Notes: generated by a model not told the origin, from the sequence alone. A stretch of DNA of 64,000 bases from Curvibacter lanceolatus ATCC 14669 (GCF_000381265.1 NZ_KB906258.1:62001-126000); one strand, 5' to 3'; positions 18,411-28,292 are shown, counted from the stretch's first letter. Made by a program: numbers and translations.

Positions 18411-19835
18411 ATGCCCAGCACCTCTCCGATTCGAGCCCGTTTGTCACGCCGCGGCTTCCTGGGCCTGTCCGGCAGCGCGCTGGCCCTGGGCGCCCTGTCG
18501 GGCTGCGCCAGCCTGGCCCCAGCACCGAAGCCCCACCCGCCGATTGTGTTCGTGCACGGCAACGGCGACACGGCCGCGCTGTGGATCACCACCGCCTGGC
18601 GCTTCGAGACCGAGGGCTGGCCGGCAGACCGCCTGTTCGCCATCGACCTGCCCTACCCCCTGGCTCGCGACGACGACGCCCAAGCCCAGCCTGGGCGCAG
18701 CTCCACGGCCGAACACATGGCCTTTCTGAAGGCCGAGGTCGAGCGGGTGATGCAAGCCACCGGCAGCGCCCAGGTGGTGCTGATCGGCAACTCGCGCGGC
18801 GGCAACGCCATCCGCAACTACATCCGCCACGGCGGTGGTCAGCGCACCGTGAGCCACGCCATCCTGGGGGGCACGCCCAACCACGGCGTGTGGGCGATTC
18901 CCGGCTTTCGCGAGGGCAATGAGTTTTCGGGCACCGGCCCTTTCCTGAGCGGGTTGAACCGCCCCCGCAACGCGGCCGGCGACGAGGTGGACGGCCCCAC
19001 GCGCTGGCTGACCATCCGGTCCGACCACAACGACAAGTTCGCCTCGCCCGACGGGGTCTGGATCGGCCGCCCCGGCCAGCCCACCTTCGTGACAGCCGCC
19101 GGCCCCGAACTCAAGGGCGCCGAGAACGTGGTCATCGCTGGCCTGGACCACCGCGAAACCGCCTACTCGCGCCCCGCCTTCGAAGCCATGTGGCGCTTTC
19201 TGACCGGCGAGGCACCGCGCCGCCAGGGCATCGCCATGCAAGCCCACCCGGTGCTGCAAGGCAAGATCACCGGGCTGGGCCTGAACCCGCTGGCCCCCGC
19301 CAGCGGCAACTACAGCAACAACCTGCCCCTGCCCGGGGCCCAGCTTGAGATCTACGCCGTGGGCGCTGAAACCGGCCTGCGCCAGGGCGCTCCGGTGCAC
19401 CAGAAGATCGTGGGCAACGATGGCCTGTGGGGGCCCTTCACGGCGGAGTCCGGGCAGGCCTACGAGTTCGTGGTCAGCGCACCGGGCTACGCCACCACCC
19501 ACCTCTACCGCAGCCCCTTTGCCCGCTCCAGCGACTGGGTGCACCTGCGCGCCGAGCGCCTGGCCGAGGCCGAAGCGCGTCAGCCTGGCAGCGTGCTGGT
19601 GTTCACCCGCCCCCGCGGGTATTTCGACCCACGCCGCGACAGCCTGAGCCTGGATGGGCAGGCCACCCTGCCCGGCGTGCCGGCCAGTGGCACCGCCGGC
19701 GCTTCGTCGGCGCGCCTGCGTCTGGCCGCCCAGGCGCAGCGTGCCGTGGTGGGACAGTTCAATGGGGAAACCGTGGCCGGGCGCAACTGGCCGGCAGAGG
19801 CAGGACACCTCACGGTGCTGGAACTCACCTACTGA
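18411..19835 (+). CDS. Tat-exported lipoprotein, alpha/beta-hydrolase (lipase/esterase-like)
   Basis: 474 aa. The N-terminus has a twin-arginine motif (LSRRGFLGLSG) and a lipobox-like LSGCAS, suggesting a folded, lipid-anchored periplasmic or outer-membrane enzyme. The hydrolase fold follows: IVFVHGNGDTAALWIT (oxyanion strand), nucleophile elbow GNSRGGN, and ILGGTPNHGVW. A candidate catalytic His lies in AGLDHRETAYSRPAF. The C-terminal about 170 residues form a beta-rich domain (LEIYAVGAETGLRQGAPVHQ) with a second possible carbohydrate-like fold. The substrate is unknown: lipid ester, polyester or peptide. The start at 18411 is set by CAGGAAC just upstream. Confidence 0.82.
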   Translation: MPSTSPIRARLSRRGFLGLSGSALALGALSGCASLAPAPKPHPPIVFVHGNGDTAALWITTAWRFETEGWPADRLFAIDLPYPLARDDDAQAQPGRSSTAEHMAFLKAEVERVMQATGSAQVVLIGNSRGGNAIRNYIRHGGGQRTVSHAILGGTPNHGVWAIPGFREGNEFSGTGPFLSGLNRPRNAAGDEVDGPTRWLTIRSDHNDKFASPDGVWIGRPGQPTFVTAAGPELKGAENVVIAGLDHRETAYSRPAFEAMWRFLTGEAPRRQGIAMQAHPVLQGKITGLGLNPLAPASGNYSNNLPLPGAQLEIYAVGAETGLRQGAPVHQKIVGNDGLWGPFTAESGQAYEFVVSAPGYATTHLYRSPFARSSDWVHLRAERLAEAEARQPGSVLVFTRPRGYFDPRRDSLSLDGQATLPGVPASGTAGASSARLRLAAQAQRAVVGQFNGETVAGRNWPAEAGHLTVLELTY

Positions 19836-19860
19836 GGCCGTGAGCGGTCTGGAATCGGTT

Positions 19861-19877
19861 CAGGGGCCTGGCCCCTG
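19861..19877. other. Stem-loop between convergent hydrolase and HNH genes
   Basis: CAGGGG and CCCCTG arms around five bases, in the 70-base gap between two convergent stops. No T-run follows, so terminator function is uncertain. Confidence 0.35.
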
Positions 19878-19905
19878 GCCCCGGCATCTGCGACTCAGGA
19901 CAATG

Positions 19906-20466
19906 TCAATGCGCACTCAGGCGCGACGATTTGGGCACATGCGCCATCAGGAATTCCATCTGATCCGACAGGATGCGCCGGTTGCGCAGGATGAAGTCTT
20001 CCCACAGGCTGGGCACGTAGGGGGTGTAGAGCAGAGGCATGCGGGCCTGCTCGGGGGTGCGGTGGCTCTTGCGGTGGTTGCAGGCCTTGCAGGCCGTGAC
20101 CACGTTCATCCAGGTGTCCACCCCGTTCTGGGCAAAGGGCACGATGTGCTCGCGGGTCAGCTCGGTTTCGTGGAAGTGCTCGCCGCAGTAGGCGCACACA
20201 TTGCGGTCGCGCGCAAACAGCTTGCTGTTGGTCAGGCCTGGGCGCAGCTCGAAGGGGTTGATGTTGGGCACACCCTTGGTGCCGATGATGCTGTTGACCA
20301 CGATCTGCGACTGCTCGCCGGTGATCGCGTTGTACCCACCGCGGAACACCGCGATCTGGGCGCCAGACTCCCAACGGACCTCGCCGGCCGCGTAATGAAT
20401 CACGGCCTGCTCAAGGGTGATCCAGGACTGGGGCAAGCCCTGGGCGGACAGCTTCAAGACCTTCAA
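19906..20466 (-). CDS. Stand-alone HNH endonuclease-like protein
   Basis: 186 aa. The C-terminal half has the zinc-supported HNH fold: CAYCGEHF, TREHIVPF with the metal-binding His, then NVVTACKACNHRKS with the second CxxC. The N-terminal about 85 residues (VLKLSAQGLPQSWITLEQAV) are conserved in similar cellular HNH proteins and are of unknown role. There is no methyltransferase, McrBC or phage gene next to it, so a restriction function is not supported by context. Convergent with the hydrolase gene; the 177-base gap to ribF holds its promoter. Confidence 0.88.
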   Translation of the reverse strand: MKVLKLSAQGLPQSWITLEQAVIHYAAGEVRWESGAQIAVFRGGYNAITGEQSQIVVNSIIGTKGVPNINPFELRPGLTNSKLFARDRNVCAYCGEHFHETELTREHIVPFAQNGVDTWMNVVTACKACNHRKSHRTPEQARMPLLYTPYVPSLWEDFILRNRRILSDQMEFLMAHVPKSSRLSAH

Positions 20467-20643
20467 GTGACACTCCTACAAGGGTTGAAAACCACTGACA
20501 TGGAACGCAGATCTCGGGGGCAGCCGCAGCGATTTGCATCGAAGCCGCGCCTGCTACCGCACAATATAACCTGTTTTCATGACAATTTGGCTTCAGGCGC
20601 TTGACTGACGGGCGCCCCTTGCTATCAAAAAGATAACATCCCA

Positions 20644-21654
20644 ATGAAGATATTCCGCGGCTTTCAGCACCCGGGCATTGCCCCTGCCTGCGCACTCACC
20701 ATCGGCAACTTCGACGGCGTGCACCGCGGCCACCAGGCCATGCTGGCCTTGTTGCGCAGCGAGGCCCAGCACCGGGGTGTGCCCAGTTGCGTGCTGACCT
20801 TCGAGCCCCACCCGCGCGACTATTTCGCGGCCGCCACCGGGCGCGCCGAGCTGGCACCGGCGCGCATCGGCACGCTGCGCGACAAGCTCGAAGAGCTGGC
20901 CCGCTGCGGCATCGACCAGACCGTGGTGCTGCCCTTTGACGCGCGGCTGGCCAGCCAGCCGCCCGAAGGCTTCATCGACGACGTGCTGATCCGGGGCCTG
21001 GGCGTGCGCTATGTGCTGGTGGGAGACGACTTCCGCTTCGGCGCCAAGCGCGCCGGTGACTACGCCCTGCTGGACGCCAGTGGCTCGGCGCGCGGCTTTG
21101 ACGTGGCCCGCATGAACAGCTACGAGGTGCGCGGCCTGCGCGTGTCCAGCTCGGCCGTGCGCGAGGCCCTGGGCCGGGGTGATCTGGAGGCCGTGGGCCG
21201 CCTGCTGGGCCGCACCTACGCCATCAGCGGCCATGTGGTGCACGGCCGCAAGCTGGGGCGCGAGCTGGGCTTCCGCACCCTGAACCTGCGCTTTTCACAC
21301 TGGAAACCCGCCGCCAGCGGCATCTTCGTGGTGCGCGTGCATGGCCTGACCGAACGCCCCGTGGAGGGCGTGGCCAACCTGGGCGTGCGCCCCTCGCTGG
21401 ACCCGAATGACGTCAATGGCGGACGCGTGCTGCTCGAGACGCATTGCTTCGATTGGCCCACCTCGCTGGGTGCCGACGGGGGCTACGGTAAAATTGTCCG
21501 CGTGGAACTGCTGCACAAACTGCATGATGAGCTCAAGTACGACGGTCTGGACGCCCTGATGAAGGGCATCAACCAGGACTGCGATGACGCTCGCCGGTTT
21601 CTGGCGTCCATGCACGCCGAGACCCATCGCCAGACCACGCGCGACCGAATTTAA
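20644..21654 (+). CDS. ribF: Bifunctional riboflavin kinase / FAD synthetase RibF
   Basis: 336 aa. Converts riboflavin to FMN and FMN to FAD. The N-terminal nucleotidyltransferase domain shows LTIGNFDGVHRGHQAML (HxGH-like), VLTFEPHPRDYF and ISSTxx-like VSSSAVREALGRGDLEAVGR. The C-terminal kinase domain starts at HVVHGRKLGRELGFRTLNLR and includes GVANLGVRPSL. It leads the ribF-ileS-lspA cluster, a standard proteobacterial order. No FMN riboswitch was recognised in the 177 bases upstream. Confidence 0.96.
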   Translation: MKIFRGFQHPGIAPACALTIGNFDGVHRGHQAMLALLRSEAQHRGVPSCVLTFEPHPRDYFAAATGRAELAPARIGTLRDKLEELARCGIDQTVVLPFDARLASQPPEGFIDDVLIRGLGVRYVLVGDDFRFGAKRAGDYALLDASGSARGFDVARMNSYEVRGLRVSSSAVREALGRGDLEAVGRLLGRTYAISGHVVHGRKLGRELGFRTLNLRFSHWKPAASGIFVVRVHGLTERPVEGVANLGVRPSLDPNDVNGGRVLLETHCFDWPTSLGADGGYGKIVRVELLHKLHDELKYDGLDALMKGINQDCDDARRFLASMHAETHRQTTRDRI

Positions 21655-21684
21655 CGCCGGCACACCGTGCTGCGCGCCCCTTGG

Positions 21685-21748
21685 AACAGGCTCAGGGCAA
21701 ACGGCTGACTTCTCCCCGCACCGGGCCGCGCCCGGGTTTGAGCCTGTC
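21685..21748. repeat. Inverted repeat in the ileS leader resembling a widespread bacterial dispersed repeat
   Basis: ACAGGCTCA (21686-21694) and TGAGCCTGT (21739-21747) form 9 bp arms 44 bases apart, with an inner CCGGGC/GCCCGG stem at 21721-21735. The left arm context, ACAGGCTCAGGGCAAACGG, is one or two changes from the core GACAGGCTCAGGGCGAACGG repeat known to be scattered through many proteobacterial genomes. It lies in the 117-base gap between ribF and ileS. Confidence 0.5.
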
Positions 21749-21771
21749 AATGCCCCATCCAACACAAAGCC

Positions 21772-24618
21772 ATGGCTGAACAAACCCCTGATTTCCGCAG
21801 CACCCTGAACCTGCCCGACACCCCTTTCCCGATGCGGGGCGACCTGCCCAAGCGCGAGCCGGGCTGGGTGCAGGACTGGGAGGACAAGGGCATCTACAAG
21901 AAGCTGCGTGACGCCCGCTGCGGCGCGCCCAAGTTCATCCTGCACGACGGCCCGCCCTACGCCAACGGCCAGATCCACATGGGTCACGCGGTCAACAAGA
22001 TCCTGAAGGACATGATCGTCAAGGCGCGCCAGCTCAAGGGCATGGACGCCATGTACGTGCCGGGCTGGGACTGCCACGGCCTGCCGATCGAGAACGCGAT
22101 CGAGAAGAAGTTCGGCCGCAACCTGAGCCGCGACGACATGCAGGCCAAGAGCCGCGCCTTCGCCAATGAGCAGATCGGCATCCAGATGGCCGGCTTCAAG
22201 CGCCTGGGCGTGCTGGGCGAATGGGACAACCCCTACAAGACCATGAACTACGCCAACGAGGCCGGCGAGTTGCGCGTCTTGAAGCGCGTGATGGAGCGCG
22301 GCTTCGTCTACCGCGGCCTGAAGCCCGTGTACTGGTGCTTCGACTGCGGCAGCTCGCTGGCCGAATTCGAGATCGAATACGCCGACAAGAAGAGCACCAC
22401 CCTGGACGTGGCCTTCGAGTGCGCCGAGCCGGCCAAGCTGGCCGCAGCCTTCGGCCTGCCCGCCCTGGACCAGCCCGCCTTTGCCGTGATCTGGACCACC
22501 ACCGCCTGGACCATCCCCGCCAACCAGGCCCTGAACCTGAACCCCGAAATCGAGTATGCCCTGGTCAAGACCGAGCGTGGCCTGCTGGTGCTGGCCGCCT
22601 CGCTGGTCGAGAAATGCATGGAGCGCTACGCCCTGAGCGGCGAGGTGCTGGCCACCACCCTGGGCAAGAACCTGGGCCTGATCAACTTCAAGCACCCGCT
22701 GTACGACGTGGACCCGGGCTATGCCCGCTTCAGCCCGGTGTACCTGGCCGACTACGCCACGGCCGACGACGGCACCGGCCTGGTGCACTCCTCGCCGGCC
22801 TATGGTGTGGATGACTTCAACAGCTGCGTCGCCCATGGCATGGCCTATGACGACATCCTGAACCCGGTGCAGGGCAACGGCACCTACGCGGCCGATTTCC
22901 CGCTGTTCGGCGGCCAGCACATCTGGAAGGCCGTGCCGGTGATCATCGAGGCACTGCGCAACGCCGGCCGCCTGTTCGCCACCCACGACATCGTGCACAG
23001 CTACCCGCATTGCTGGCGTCACAAGACCCCGGTGATCTACCGCGCCGCCGCGCAGTGGTTTGTGCGCATGGACGAGGGCGAGGGCGTGTTCACCACCGAC
23101 AAGGCCCCGCAGACCCTGCGCCAGATCGCCCTGGCCGCGGTTGAGCAGACCAGCTTCTACCCCGAGAACGGCAAGGCCCGCCTGCACGACATGATTGCCG
23201 GCCGGCCCGATTGGTGCATCAGCCGCCAGCGCAGCTGGGGCGTGCCCCTGCCCTTCTTCCTGCACAAGGACAGCGGCGAGCTGCACCCCGACACCATGGC
23301 CATCATCGACCGCGCCATCGCACTGATCGAGCAAGGCGGCATCGAGGCCTGGAGCCGCGTCACGGTGGAAGACATCCTGAGCGCCGAAGACGCACCGCAC
23401 TACACCAAGAGCAGCGACATCCTTGAGGTGTGGTTCGACTCGGGCTCGACCTTCTCGCATGTGCTGCGCGGCACCCACCCGGCCGCCCACCACGAAAGCG
23501 GCCCCGAAGCCGACCTGTACCTGGAAGGCCATGACCAGCACCGCGGCTGGTTCCACTCGTCCCTGCTGCTGGCCTCGGCCGTCGAGGGCCGGGCCCCCTA
23601 CCGCGGCCTGCTGACGCACGGCTTCACCGTAGACAGCCAGGGCCGCAAGATGAGCAAGTCGCTGGGCAACGGCATCGAGCCCGATGAGGTCAGCAAGAAG
23701 CTGGGCGCCGAGATCATCCGCCTGTGGGTGGCGGCCAGCGATTACTCGGGCGACATCGCCGGTGACGACAAGGTGCTGGCCCGCGTGGTCGACAGCTACC
23801 GCCGCATCCGCAACACCCTGCGCTTCCTGCTGGCCAACACCAGCGACTTCAACCCCGCCACCGACAGCGTGCCGGCCGACCAGTTGCTGGAGATCGACCG
23901 CTACGCCCTGGCCCGCGCGGCCCAGCTGCAAGACACCATCCTGGCGCACTACGAGAAGTACGAGTTCCACCCCGTGGTGGCCAAGCTGCAGGTCTACTGC
24001 TCGGAAGACCTGGGCGCCTTCTACCTCGACGTGCTGAAGGACCGCCTCTACACCACCGCGCCCAAGAGCCTGGCCCGCCGCAGCGCCCAGACCGCGCTCT
24101 ACCAGATCACCCAGGCCATGCTGCGCTGGATGGCCCCGTTCCTGAGCTTCACCGCCGAAGAGGCCTGGAAGCTGGTGGGCAACTCCGAGTCGATCTTCAT
24201 CGACACCTACTGGAACTTCGGCGCCACCGAAGCCGCCTTGCTCGACAAGTGGGACCGCATCCGCGCCGCCCGTGAAGGGGTCAACAAAGAGATCGAAGCC
24301 CTGCGCTCGGCCGGCCAGGTGGGGGCCTCGCTGCAGGCCAACGTGAGCCTGAACGTGGCCCAGGACAGCGCACTGCTGGCCGCCCTGCAAAGCCTGGGTG
24401 ACGACCTGAAGTTCGTCCTGATCACCTCGGCCGCCACCCTCAACGCAGGCGCCGCCGGCAGCGAAACCCAGGTCGTCGTGACCCCCTCGACCGCCGCCAA
24501 GTGCGAGCGCTGCTGGCACTACCGTGACGACGTGGGCAGCAACCCCGCCCACCCGACCCTGTGCGGCCGCTGTGACAGCAACCTGCATGGGGCCGGCGAA
24601 AGCCGCAGCTTCGCCTGA
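21772..24618 (+). CDS. ileS: Isoleucine-tRNA ligase
   Basis: 948 aa, normal for the bacterial type. Charges tRNA-Ile with isoleucine. The HIGH-type motif is [18 protein letters not shown], and KMSKS appears as [17 protein letters not shown]. The CP1 editing domain lies between ([31 protein letters not shown]). A C-terminal zinc motif CERCWHYR with CGRCDSNL completes it. ORF starts [20 protein letters not shown]. It overlaps lspA by one base, so the two are coupled. The leader carries an inverted repeat but no T-box, as expected outside Gram-positives. Confidence 0.98.
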   Translation: MAEQTPDFRSTLNLPDTPFPMRGDLPKREPGWVQDWEDKGIYKKLRDARCGAPKFILHDGPPYANGQIHMGHAVNKILKDMIVKARQLKGMDAMYVPGWDCHGLPIENAIEKKFGRNLSRDDMQAKSRAFANEQIGIQMAGFKRLGVLGEWDNPYKTMNYANEAGELRVLKRVMERGFVYRGLKPVYWCFDCGSSLAEFEIEYADKKSTTLDVAFECAEPAKLAAAFGLPALDQPAFAVIWTTTAWTIPANQALNLNPEIEYALVKTERGLLVLAASLVEKCMERYALSGEVLATTLGKNLGLINFKHPLYDVDPGYARFSPVYLADYATADDGTGLVHSSPAYGVDDFNSCVAHGMAYDDILNPVQGNGTYAADFPLFGGQHIWKAVPVIIEALRNAGRLFATHDIVHSYPHCWRHKTPVIYRAAAQWFVRMDEGEGVFTTDKAPQTLRQIALAAVEQTSFYPENGKARLHDMIAGRPDWCISRQRSWGVPLPFFLHKDSGELHPDTMAIIDRAIALIEQGGIEAWSRVTVEDILSAEDAPHYTKSSDILEVWFDSGSTFSHVLRGTHPAAHHESGPEADLYLEGHDQHRGWFHSSLLLASAVEGRAPYRGLLTHGFTVDSQGRKMSKSLGNGIEPDEVSKKLGAEIIRLWVAASDYSGDIAGDDKVLARVVDSYRRIRNTLRFLLANTSDFNPATDSVPADQLLEIDRYALARAAQLQDTILAHYEKYEFHPVVAKLQVYCSEDLGAFYLDVLKDRLYTTAPKSLARRSAQTALYQITQAMLRWMAPFLSFTAEEAWKLVGNSESIFIDTYWNFGATEAALLDKWDRIRAAREGVNKEIEALRSAGQVGASLQANVSLNVAQDSALLAALQSLGDDLKFVLITSAATLNAGAAGSETQVVVTPSTAAKCERCWHYRDDVGSNPAHPTLCGRCDSNLHGAGESRSFA

Positions 24619-25187
24619 TGGCGGCGCCCCGTGGCAAGGGCGGCGCGGGTGCTGCCCCCAAGGTCAAACTGGTCAAGGGGGGCGGCGGCCCGCTGAGCAC
24701 TCTGCTGCCCTGGCTGGCCTGGGCGCTGATCGTGCTGATCGCGGACCAGTTCACCAAGGTGCTGATCCTGGGCTACTACCAGTTGCACGACAGCACCACG
24801 GTGCTGAGCTTCTTCAACATCGTGCGGGCCCACAACACCGGGGCGGCGTTCTCGTTCCTGGCCACGGCGGCGGGCTGGCAGCGCTGGCTGTTCACCGGCA
24901 TCGGCCTCACGGCTGCCGGCTTCATCCTGTGGCAGCTGCGCCAGCACAGCGGCCAGCGCCTGTTCTCGTTCGCCCTGTCCAGCATCCTGGGCGGCGCCAT
25001 CGGCAACGTGGTGGACCGGCTGATGCACGGCTACGTGGTCGACTTTCTGCAGTTCCACTGGGATTTTCTGGCCCCCATGTTCCCGGGCGGCTACTTTCCG
25101 GCCTTCAACATCGCCGACAGCGCCATCACCCTGGGCGCCATCTGCCTGGTGCTCGATGAGCTGCTGCGCGTGAAGCGCGGGCGCTGA
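24618..25187 (+). CDS. lspA: Prolipoprotein signal peptidase LspA
   Basis: 189 aa with four membrane segments. Inner-membrane aspartyl protease that removes the signal peptide from lipid-modified prolipoproteins. The first catalytic Asp is in [15 protein letters not shown] and the second in [14 protein letters not shown]. Other conserved parts are [13 protein letters not shown] and NTGAAFSFL. The start ATG overlaps the ileS stop (TGATG arrangement). A 25-residue charged N-terminal tail precedes TM1. The operon ends at the hairpin at 25210. Confidence 0.97.
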   Translation: MAAPRGKGGAGAAPKVKLVKGGGGPLSTLLPWLAWALIVLIADQFTKVLILGYYQLHDSTTVLSFFNIVRAHNTGAAFSFLATAAGWQRWLFTGIGLTAAGFILWQLRQHSGQRLFSFALSSILGGAIGNVVDRLMHGYVVDFLQFHWDFLAPMFPGGYFPAFNIADSAITLGAICLVLDELLRVKRGR

Positions 25188-25209
25188 GCGCCCCGGCCCC
25201 CGATCTGGC

Positions 25210-25247
25210 GCCCGATCCGCCAGCCGGATCGGGCCTTCTCTTCTTTT
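25210..25247 (+). terminator. Rho-independent terminator of ribF-ileS-lspA
   Basis: GCCCGATCCG (25210-25219) and CGGATCGGGC (25225-25234) form a perfect 10 bp stem with a 5-base loop, followed by a T-rich CTTCTCTTCTTTT tail. Confidence 0.85.
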
Positions 25248-25286
25248 CCGTTTTCCGTCATCACCTCGTCACACGCTGACGGTTCA

Positions 25287-25302
25287 ATGTAAACGTTTAC
25301 AT
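25287..25302. promoter_or_regulatory. 16 bp perfect palindrome, probable LacI-family operator
   Basis: ATGTAAACGTTTACAT is fully symmetric with a central CG step, the classic LacI/GalR-family operator shape. It lies 18 bases before the LacI-type regulator start, so it likely mediates autoregulation and control of the ABC cassette downstream. Confidence 0.8.
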
Positions 25303-25319
25303 CGAACCCCCAGCGTCCC

Positions 25320-26375
25320 ATGAGCATCCAGGAAGTGGCTCGCCGGGCCGGGGTGTCGGTGGCCACGGTGTCGCGGGTGTTCAACCTGCCCGACAAGGTG
25401 GCCCCCGAGACCCGGGCCCTGGTCGAGCAAGCCGCGCAAGACACGGGCTATCTGCCCAACGCCAGTGCCCGCACCCTGCGCACCCAGCGCAGCCGCGCCC
25501 TGGGCGTGGTGTTGCCCACCCTGGTGAACCCGGTGTTTGCCGAGTGCCTGCAGGGCATTGCCAGCGCGGCCAGCGCCGCGGGCTACGCCATCGTGCCCCT
25601 GACCACCGACTACCGCCTGGCCCACGAGGAGCAGGCCGTGGCCAGACTGCTGGCCGGCAATGTGGACGGCATGATCCTGGTGGTGAGCGACCCGGCCGAG
25701 TCGAGCGCCCTGCAGCGGCTGCAGGCCCTGGGCCACCCCTATGTGCTGTGCTACAACCGCCACCCGGCCCACCCCTGCGTGTCGGTGGACGGTGAGCAGG
25801 CCGTGGCGGCCCTGGTGGGCCGACTGGTGCAGCAAGGGCACCGGCACATCACCATGGTCAGCGGCCAGCGCGCCGCCTCCGACCGCGCCCAGCAGCGCTG
25901 CCGCGGCTATGCCGCCGGCATGCGGGCCGCCGGCCTGAGCCCGGCCCCGGTGCTGGAGGTGCCCTTCCTGGAGCCCAGCCAGCACACCCTGATCGAACAC
26001 CTGCGCGGTCCGCACCGGCCCACTGCCCTGATCGGCTCGAACGATCTGCTGGCCCTGCGCTGCCTGCGCGCCGCCCGCCTGGCCGGCCTGTCGGTGCCCG
26101 GCCAGCTCAGCGTGGTGGGCTTTGACGGCATCACCCTGGGCGAAGACCTGAGCCTGCGCCTGAGCACCATCACCCAGCCCAATGCCGAACTGGGGCGCCA
26201 AAGCGTCGAGTGGCTGCTGCAGGCCCTGCAGGAGGGCCTGGCCCCGCCACCCAGCGGCAGCCGCAGCCTGGCCCACGGCTTCCGGGTGGGCGAGACCTGC
26301 GCACCGCCAGACACCCCCCTGTCCGACACGCCAATGTCCGGCACGCCGATGTCCGACACCCTTTTTGTCAGTTGA
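25320..26375 (+). CDS. LacI-family transcriptional regulator
   Basis: 351 aa. Helix-turn-helix MSIQEVARRAGVSVATVSRV with hinge region LPNASARTLRTQRSRALGVV and a periplasmic-binding-protein-like effector domain (VLPTLVNPVFAECLQGI, VVGFDGITLGEDLSLRLSTI). The C-terminus has a short repeat of DTP/GTPMS units. It is the first gene of a run of six same-strand genes including an ABC importer and a metallophosphoesterase, so it probably controls them. The effector is unknown; the cassette suggests an organic phosphate or small polar solute rather than a sugar. Confidence 0.92.
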   Translation: MSIQEVARRAGVSVATVSRVFNLPDKVAPETRALVEQAAQDTGYLPNASARTLRTQRSRALGVVLPTLVNPVFAECLQGIASAASAAGYAIVPLTTDYRLAHEEQAVARLLAGNVDGMILVVSDPAESSALQRLQALGHPYVLCYNRHPAHPCVSVDGEQAVAALVGRLVQQGHRHITMVSGQRAASDRAQQRCRGYAAGMRAAGLSPAPVLEVPFLEPSQHTLIEHLRGPHRPTALIGSNDLLALRCLRAARLAGLSVPGQLSVVGFDGITLGEDLSLRLSTITQPNAELGRQSVEWLLQALQEGLAPPPSGSRSLAHGFRVGETCAPPDTPLSDTPMSGTPMSDTLFVS

Positions 26376-26408
26376 ACCCTGTCCTTTCCACCACCCTGGA
26401 GTGAACCG

Positions 26409-27422
26409 ATGCGAAACCTCATCACCCCCCTGTTGCGTGCCAGCGTGCTGGCCGCCGGCCTGGCTGCCAGCAGCCTGGCCCTGGCCCAGAACGCCATCTG
26501 CTACAACTGCCCCACCGAATGGGCGGATTGGGGCGGCCAGATCAAGGCCATCAAGGCCAAGACCGGCATCACCGTGCCGCCCGACAACAAGAATTCGGGC
26601 CAGTCGCTGGCCCAACTGGTGGCGGAAAAAGCCAGCCCGGTGGCCGATGTGACCTACCTCGGCGTCACCTTTGCCATCCAGGCCCAGAAGGACGGCGTGG
26701 TGGCGGCCTACAAGCCCGCCGCCTGGGCCGACATCCCCGACGGCCTGAAAGACCCGCAAGGCCACTGGTTCACCATCCACTCGGGCACCCTGGGCTTCAT
26801 GGTCAATGTGGACGCCCTCAAAGGCAAGCCCGTGCCCAAGTCGTGGGCCGACCTGCTCAAGCCCGACTACAAGGGCCTGATCGGCTACCTCGACCCGGCC
26901 TCGGCCTTTGTGGGCTACGTGGGCGCCGTGGCCATCAACCAGGCCCGTGGTGGCTCGCTGGACAACTTCGGCCCGGCCATCGACTACTTCAAGGCCCTGC
27001 AGAAGAACGAGCCCATCGTGCCCAAGCAGACCTCCTACGCCCGCGTGCTGTCGGGTGAGATCGCCATCCTGCTCGACTACGACTTCAATGCCTACCGCGC
27101 CAAGTACAAGGACCAGGCCAATGTGCAGTTCGTGATCCCGGCCGAAGGCACGCTGGTGGTGCCTTATGTGATGAGCCTGGTGGCCAACGCCCCGCACGCC
27201 GACAACGGCCGCAAGGTGCTCGATTTCGTGCTGTCGGATGAGGGCCAGGCCCTGTGGGCCAACGCCTACCTGCGCCCGGTGCGCGCCGGCGCCATGAGCA
27301 AGGAAGTGCAGGCCCGCTTCCTGCCCGCCAGCGAGTACGCCCGCGCCAAGACGGTGGACTACGCCAAGATGGCCGCCGTGCAGAAGGCCTTCTCCGAGCG
27401 CTACCTCAAAGAAGCCCAGTAA
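26409..27422 (+). CDS. ABC transporter substrate-binding protein
   Basis: 337 aa. Sec signal peptide (LLRASVLAAGLAASSLALAQ) with cleavage near ALAQ, then a type II periplasmic binding fold: HSGTLGFMVNVDALKGKPVP, LIGYLDPASAFVGYVGAVAI, GEIAILLDYDFNAYRA and VVPYVMSLVANAPH. This belongs to the extracellular family related to iron, polyamine and phosphonate binding proteins. Two cysteines near the mature N-terminus (ICYNCPTEW) could form a disulfide. Its ATPase and permease partners follow directly. The ligand cannot be read from the sequence. Confidence 0.9.
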   Translation: MRNLITPLLRASVLAAGLAASSLALAQNAICYNCPTEWADWGGQIKAIKAKTGITVPPDNKNSGQSLAQLVAEKASPVADVTYLGVTFAIQAQKDGVVAAYKPAAWADIPDGLKDPQGHWFTIHSGTLGFMVNVDALKGKPVPKSWADLLKPDYKGLIGYLDPASAFVGYVGAVAINQARGGSLDNFGPAIDYFKALQKNEPIVPKQTSYARVLSGEIAILLDYDFNAYRAKYKDQANVQFVIPAEGTLVVPYVMSLVANAPHADNGRKVLDFVLSDEGQALWANAYLRPVRAGAMSKEVQARFLPASEYARAKTVDYAKMAAVQKAFSERYLKEAQ

Positions 27423-27451
27423 GCCAACACGACAGCCCCGGCCGGATCATC

Positions 27452-28288
27452 ATGCCCACACTGTCTCCCCAGGCCCAGAGACTGGCCTGCGCCGCCCCGG
27501 CGCTGGCCTTCTTCGCCGCCTTCTGGTTGCTGCCCGTGCTGCAACTCGTGGCCCTGCCCGCCCAAAAGGGCTGGGCCACCTACTTTGCCGTGCTGACCGA
27601 GGCCCGCTACCTGAAAAGCCTGCTGCAGACCCTGGGCCTGTCGCTGGTCGTGACCGCGGCCACCCTGGTGCTGGGGGCCGGCGTGGGCGTGACCCTGGCG
27701 CGCCAGCGCTTTGCGGGGCGGGGGCTGCTGCTGTCGCTGCTGACGCTGCCGCTGTCGTTTCCGGGCGTGATCATCGGCTTTTTCATGATCCTGCTGGGCG
27801 GCCGCCAAGGCCTGGTGGCCGACCTGACCGAAGCCCTGGGCGCGGGGCGCCTGACCCTGGCCTACGGGCTGGGCGGCCTGTTCCTGGCCTACCTGTATTT
27901 TTCGTTGCCACGCGCCATCGGCAGCTACACGGCGGCTGCCAGCGCCATGGACCCAGCCCTGGAAGAAGCAGCCCGATCGCTCGGGGCCGGCCCCTGGCGC
28001 GTGGTGTGCGACGTGTGGTGGCCCGAGCTGGCCCCCACCACCGTGGCCTGCGGCGCCATGGTGTTCGCCACCGCCATGGGCGCCTTCGGCACCGCCTTCA
28101 CGCTGGCCAGCCAGTACGAGGTGCTGCCCATCACGATCTACAACGAATTCACCAACTACGCCAACTTCGCGCTCGCCGCCAGCCTCTCGCTGAGCCTGGG
28201 CGCGATGACCTGGGGCGTGCTGTGGCTGGCGCGGCGGCTCGGCCCCGACGCCCGCAAAGCCCACAAAGCGCCCCTGGCCGGAGCCTGA
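27452..28288 (+). CDS. ABC transporter permease 1
   Basis: 278 aa with six predicted membrane segments. The EAA-type cytoplasmic loop that docks on the ATPase is seen as MDPALEEAARSLGAGPWRV. Related to the inner-membrane permeases of the polyamine/phosphonate importer type (LLSLLTLPLSFPGVIIGFFM). Start chosen at 27452, the ATG before PTLSPQAQRL. It ends four bases before the second permease start. Confidence 0.92.
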   Translation: MPTLSPQAQRLACAAPALAFFAAFWLLPVLQLVALPAQKGWATYFAVLTEARYLKSLLQTLGLSLVVTAATLVLGAGVGVTLARQRFAGRGLLLSLLTLPLSFPGVIIGFFMILLGGRQGLVADLTEALGAGRLTLAYGLGGLFLAYLYFSLPRAIGSYTAAASAMDPALEEAARSLGAGPWRVVCDVWWPELAPTTVACGAMVFATAMGAFGTAFTLASQYEVLPITIYNEFTNYANFALAASLSLSLGAMTWGVLWLARRLGPDARKAHKAPLAGA

Positions 28289-28292
28289 AGCC

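Noticed and set aside
20467-20643. FMN riboswitch in front of ribF
   Set aside because: None of the conserved riboswitch core segments is visible, and ribF in Proteobacteria is not usually controlled that way.
21655-21771. T-box or attenuator in front of ileS
   Set aside because: No T-box core or terminator with a T-run; the hairpins fit a dispersed repeat better.
21295-24588. Open frame of over 1000 codons on the minus strand across ileS
   Set aside because: Mirror frame of a GC-rich gene; composition is His/Gln/Ala/Gly-rich with no domain, while ileS on the plus strand is complete and conserved.
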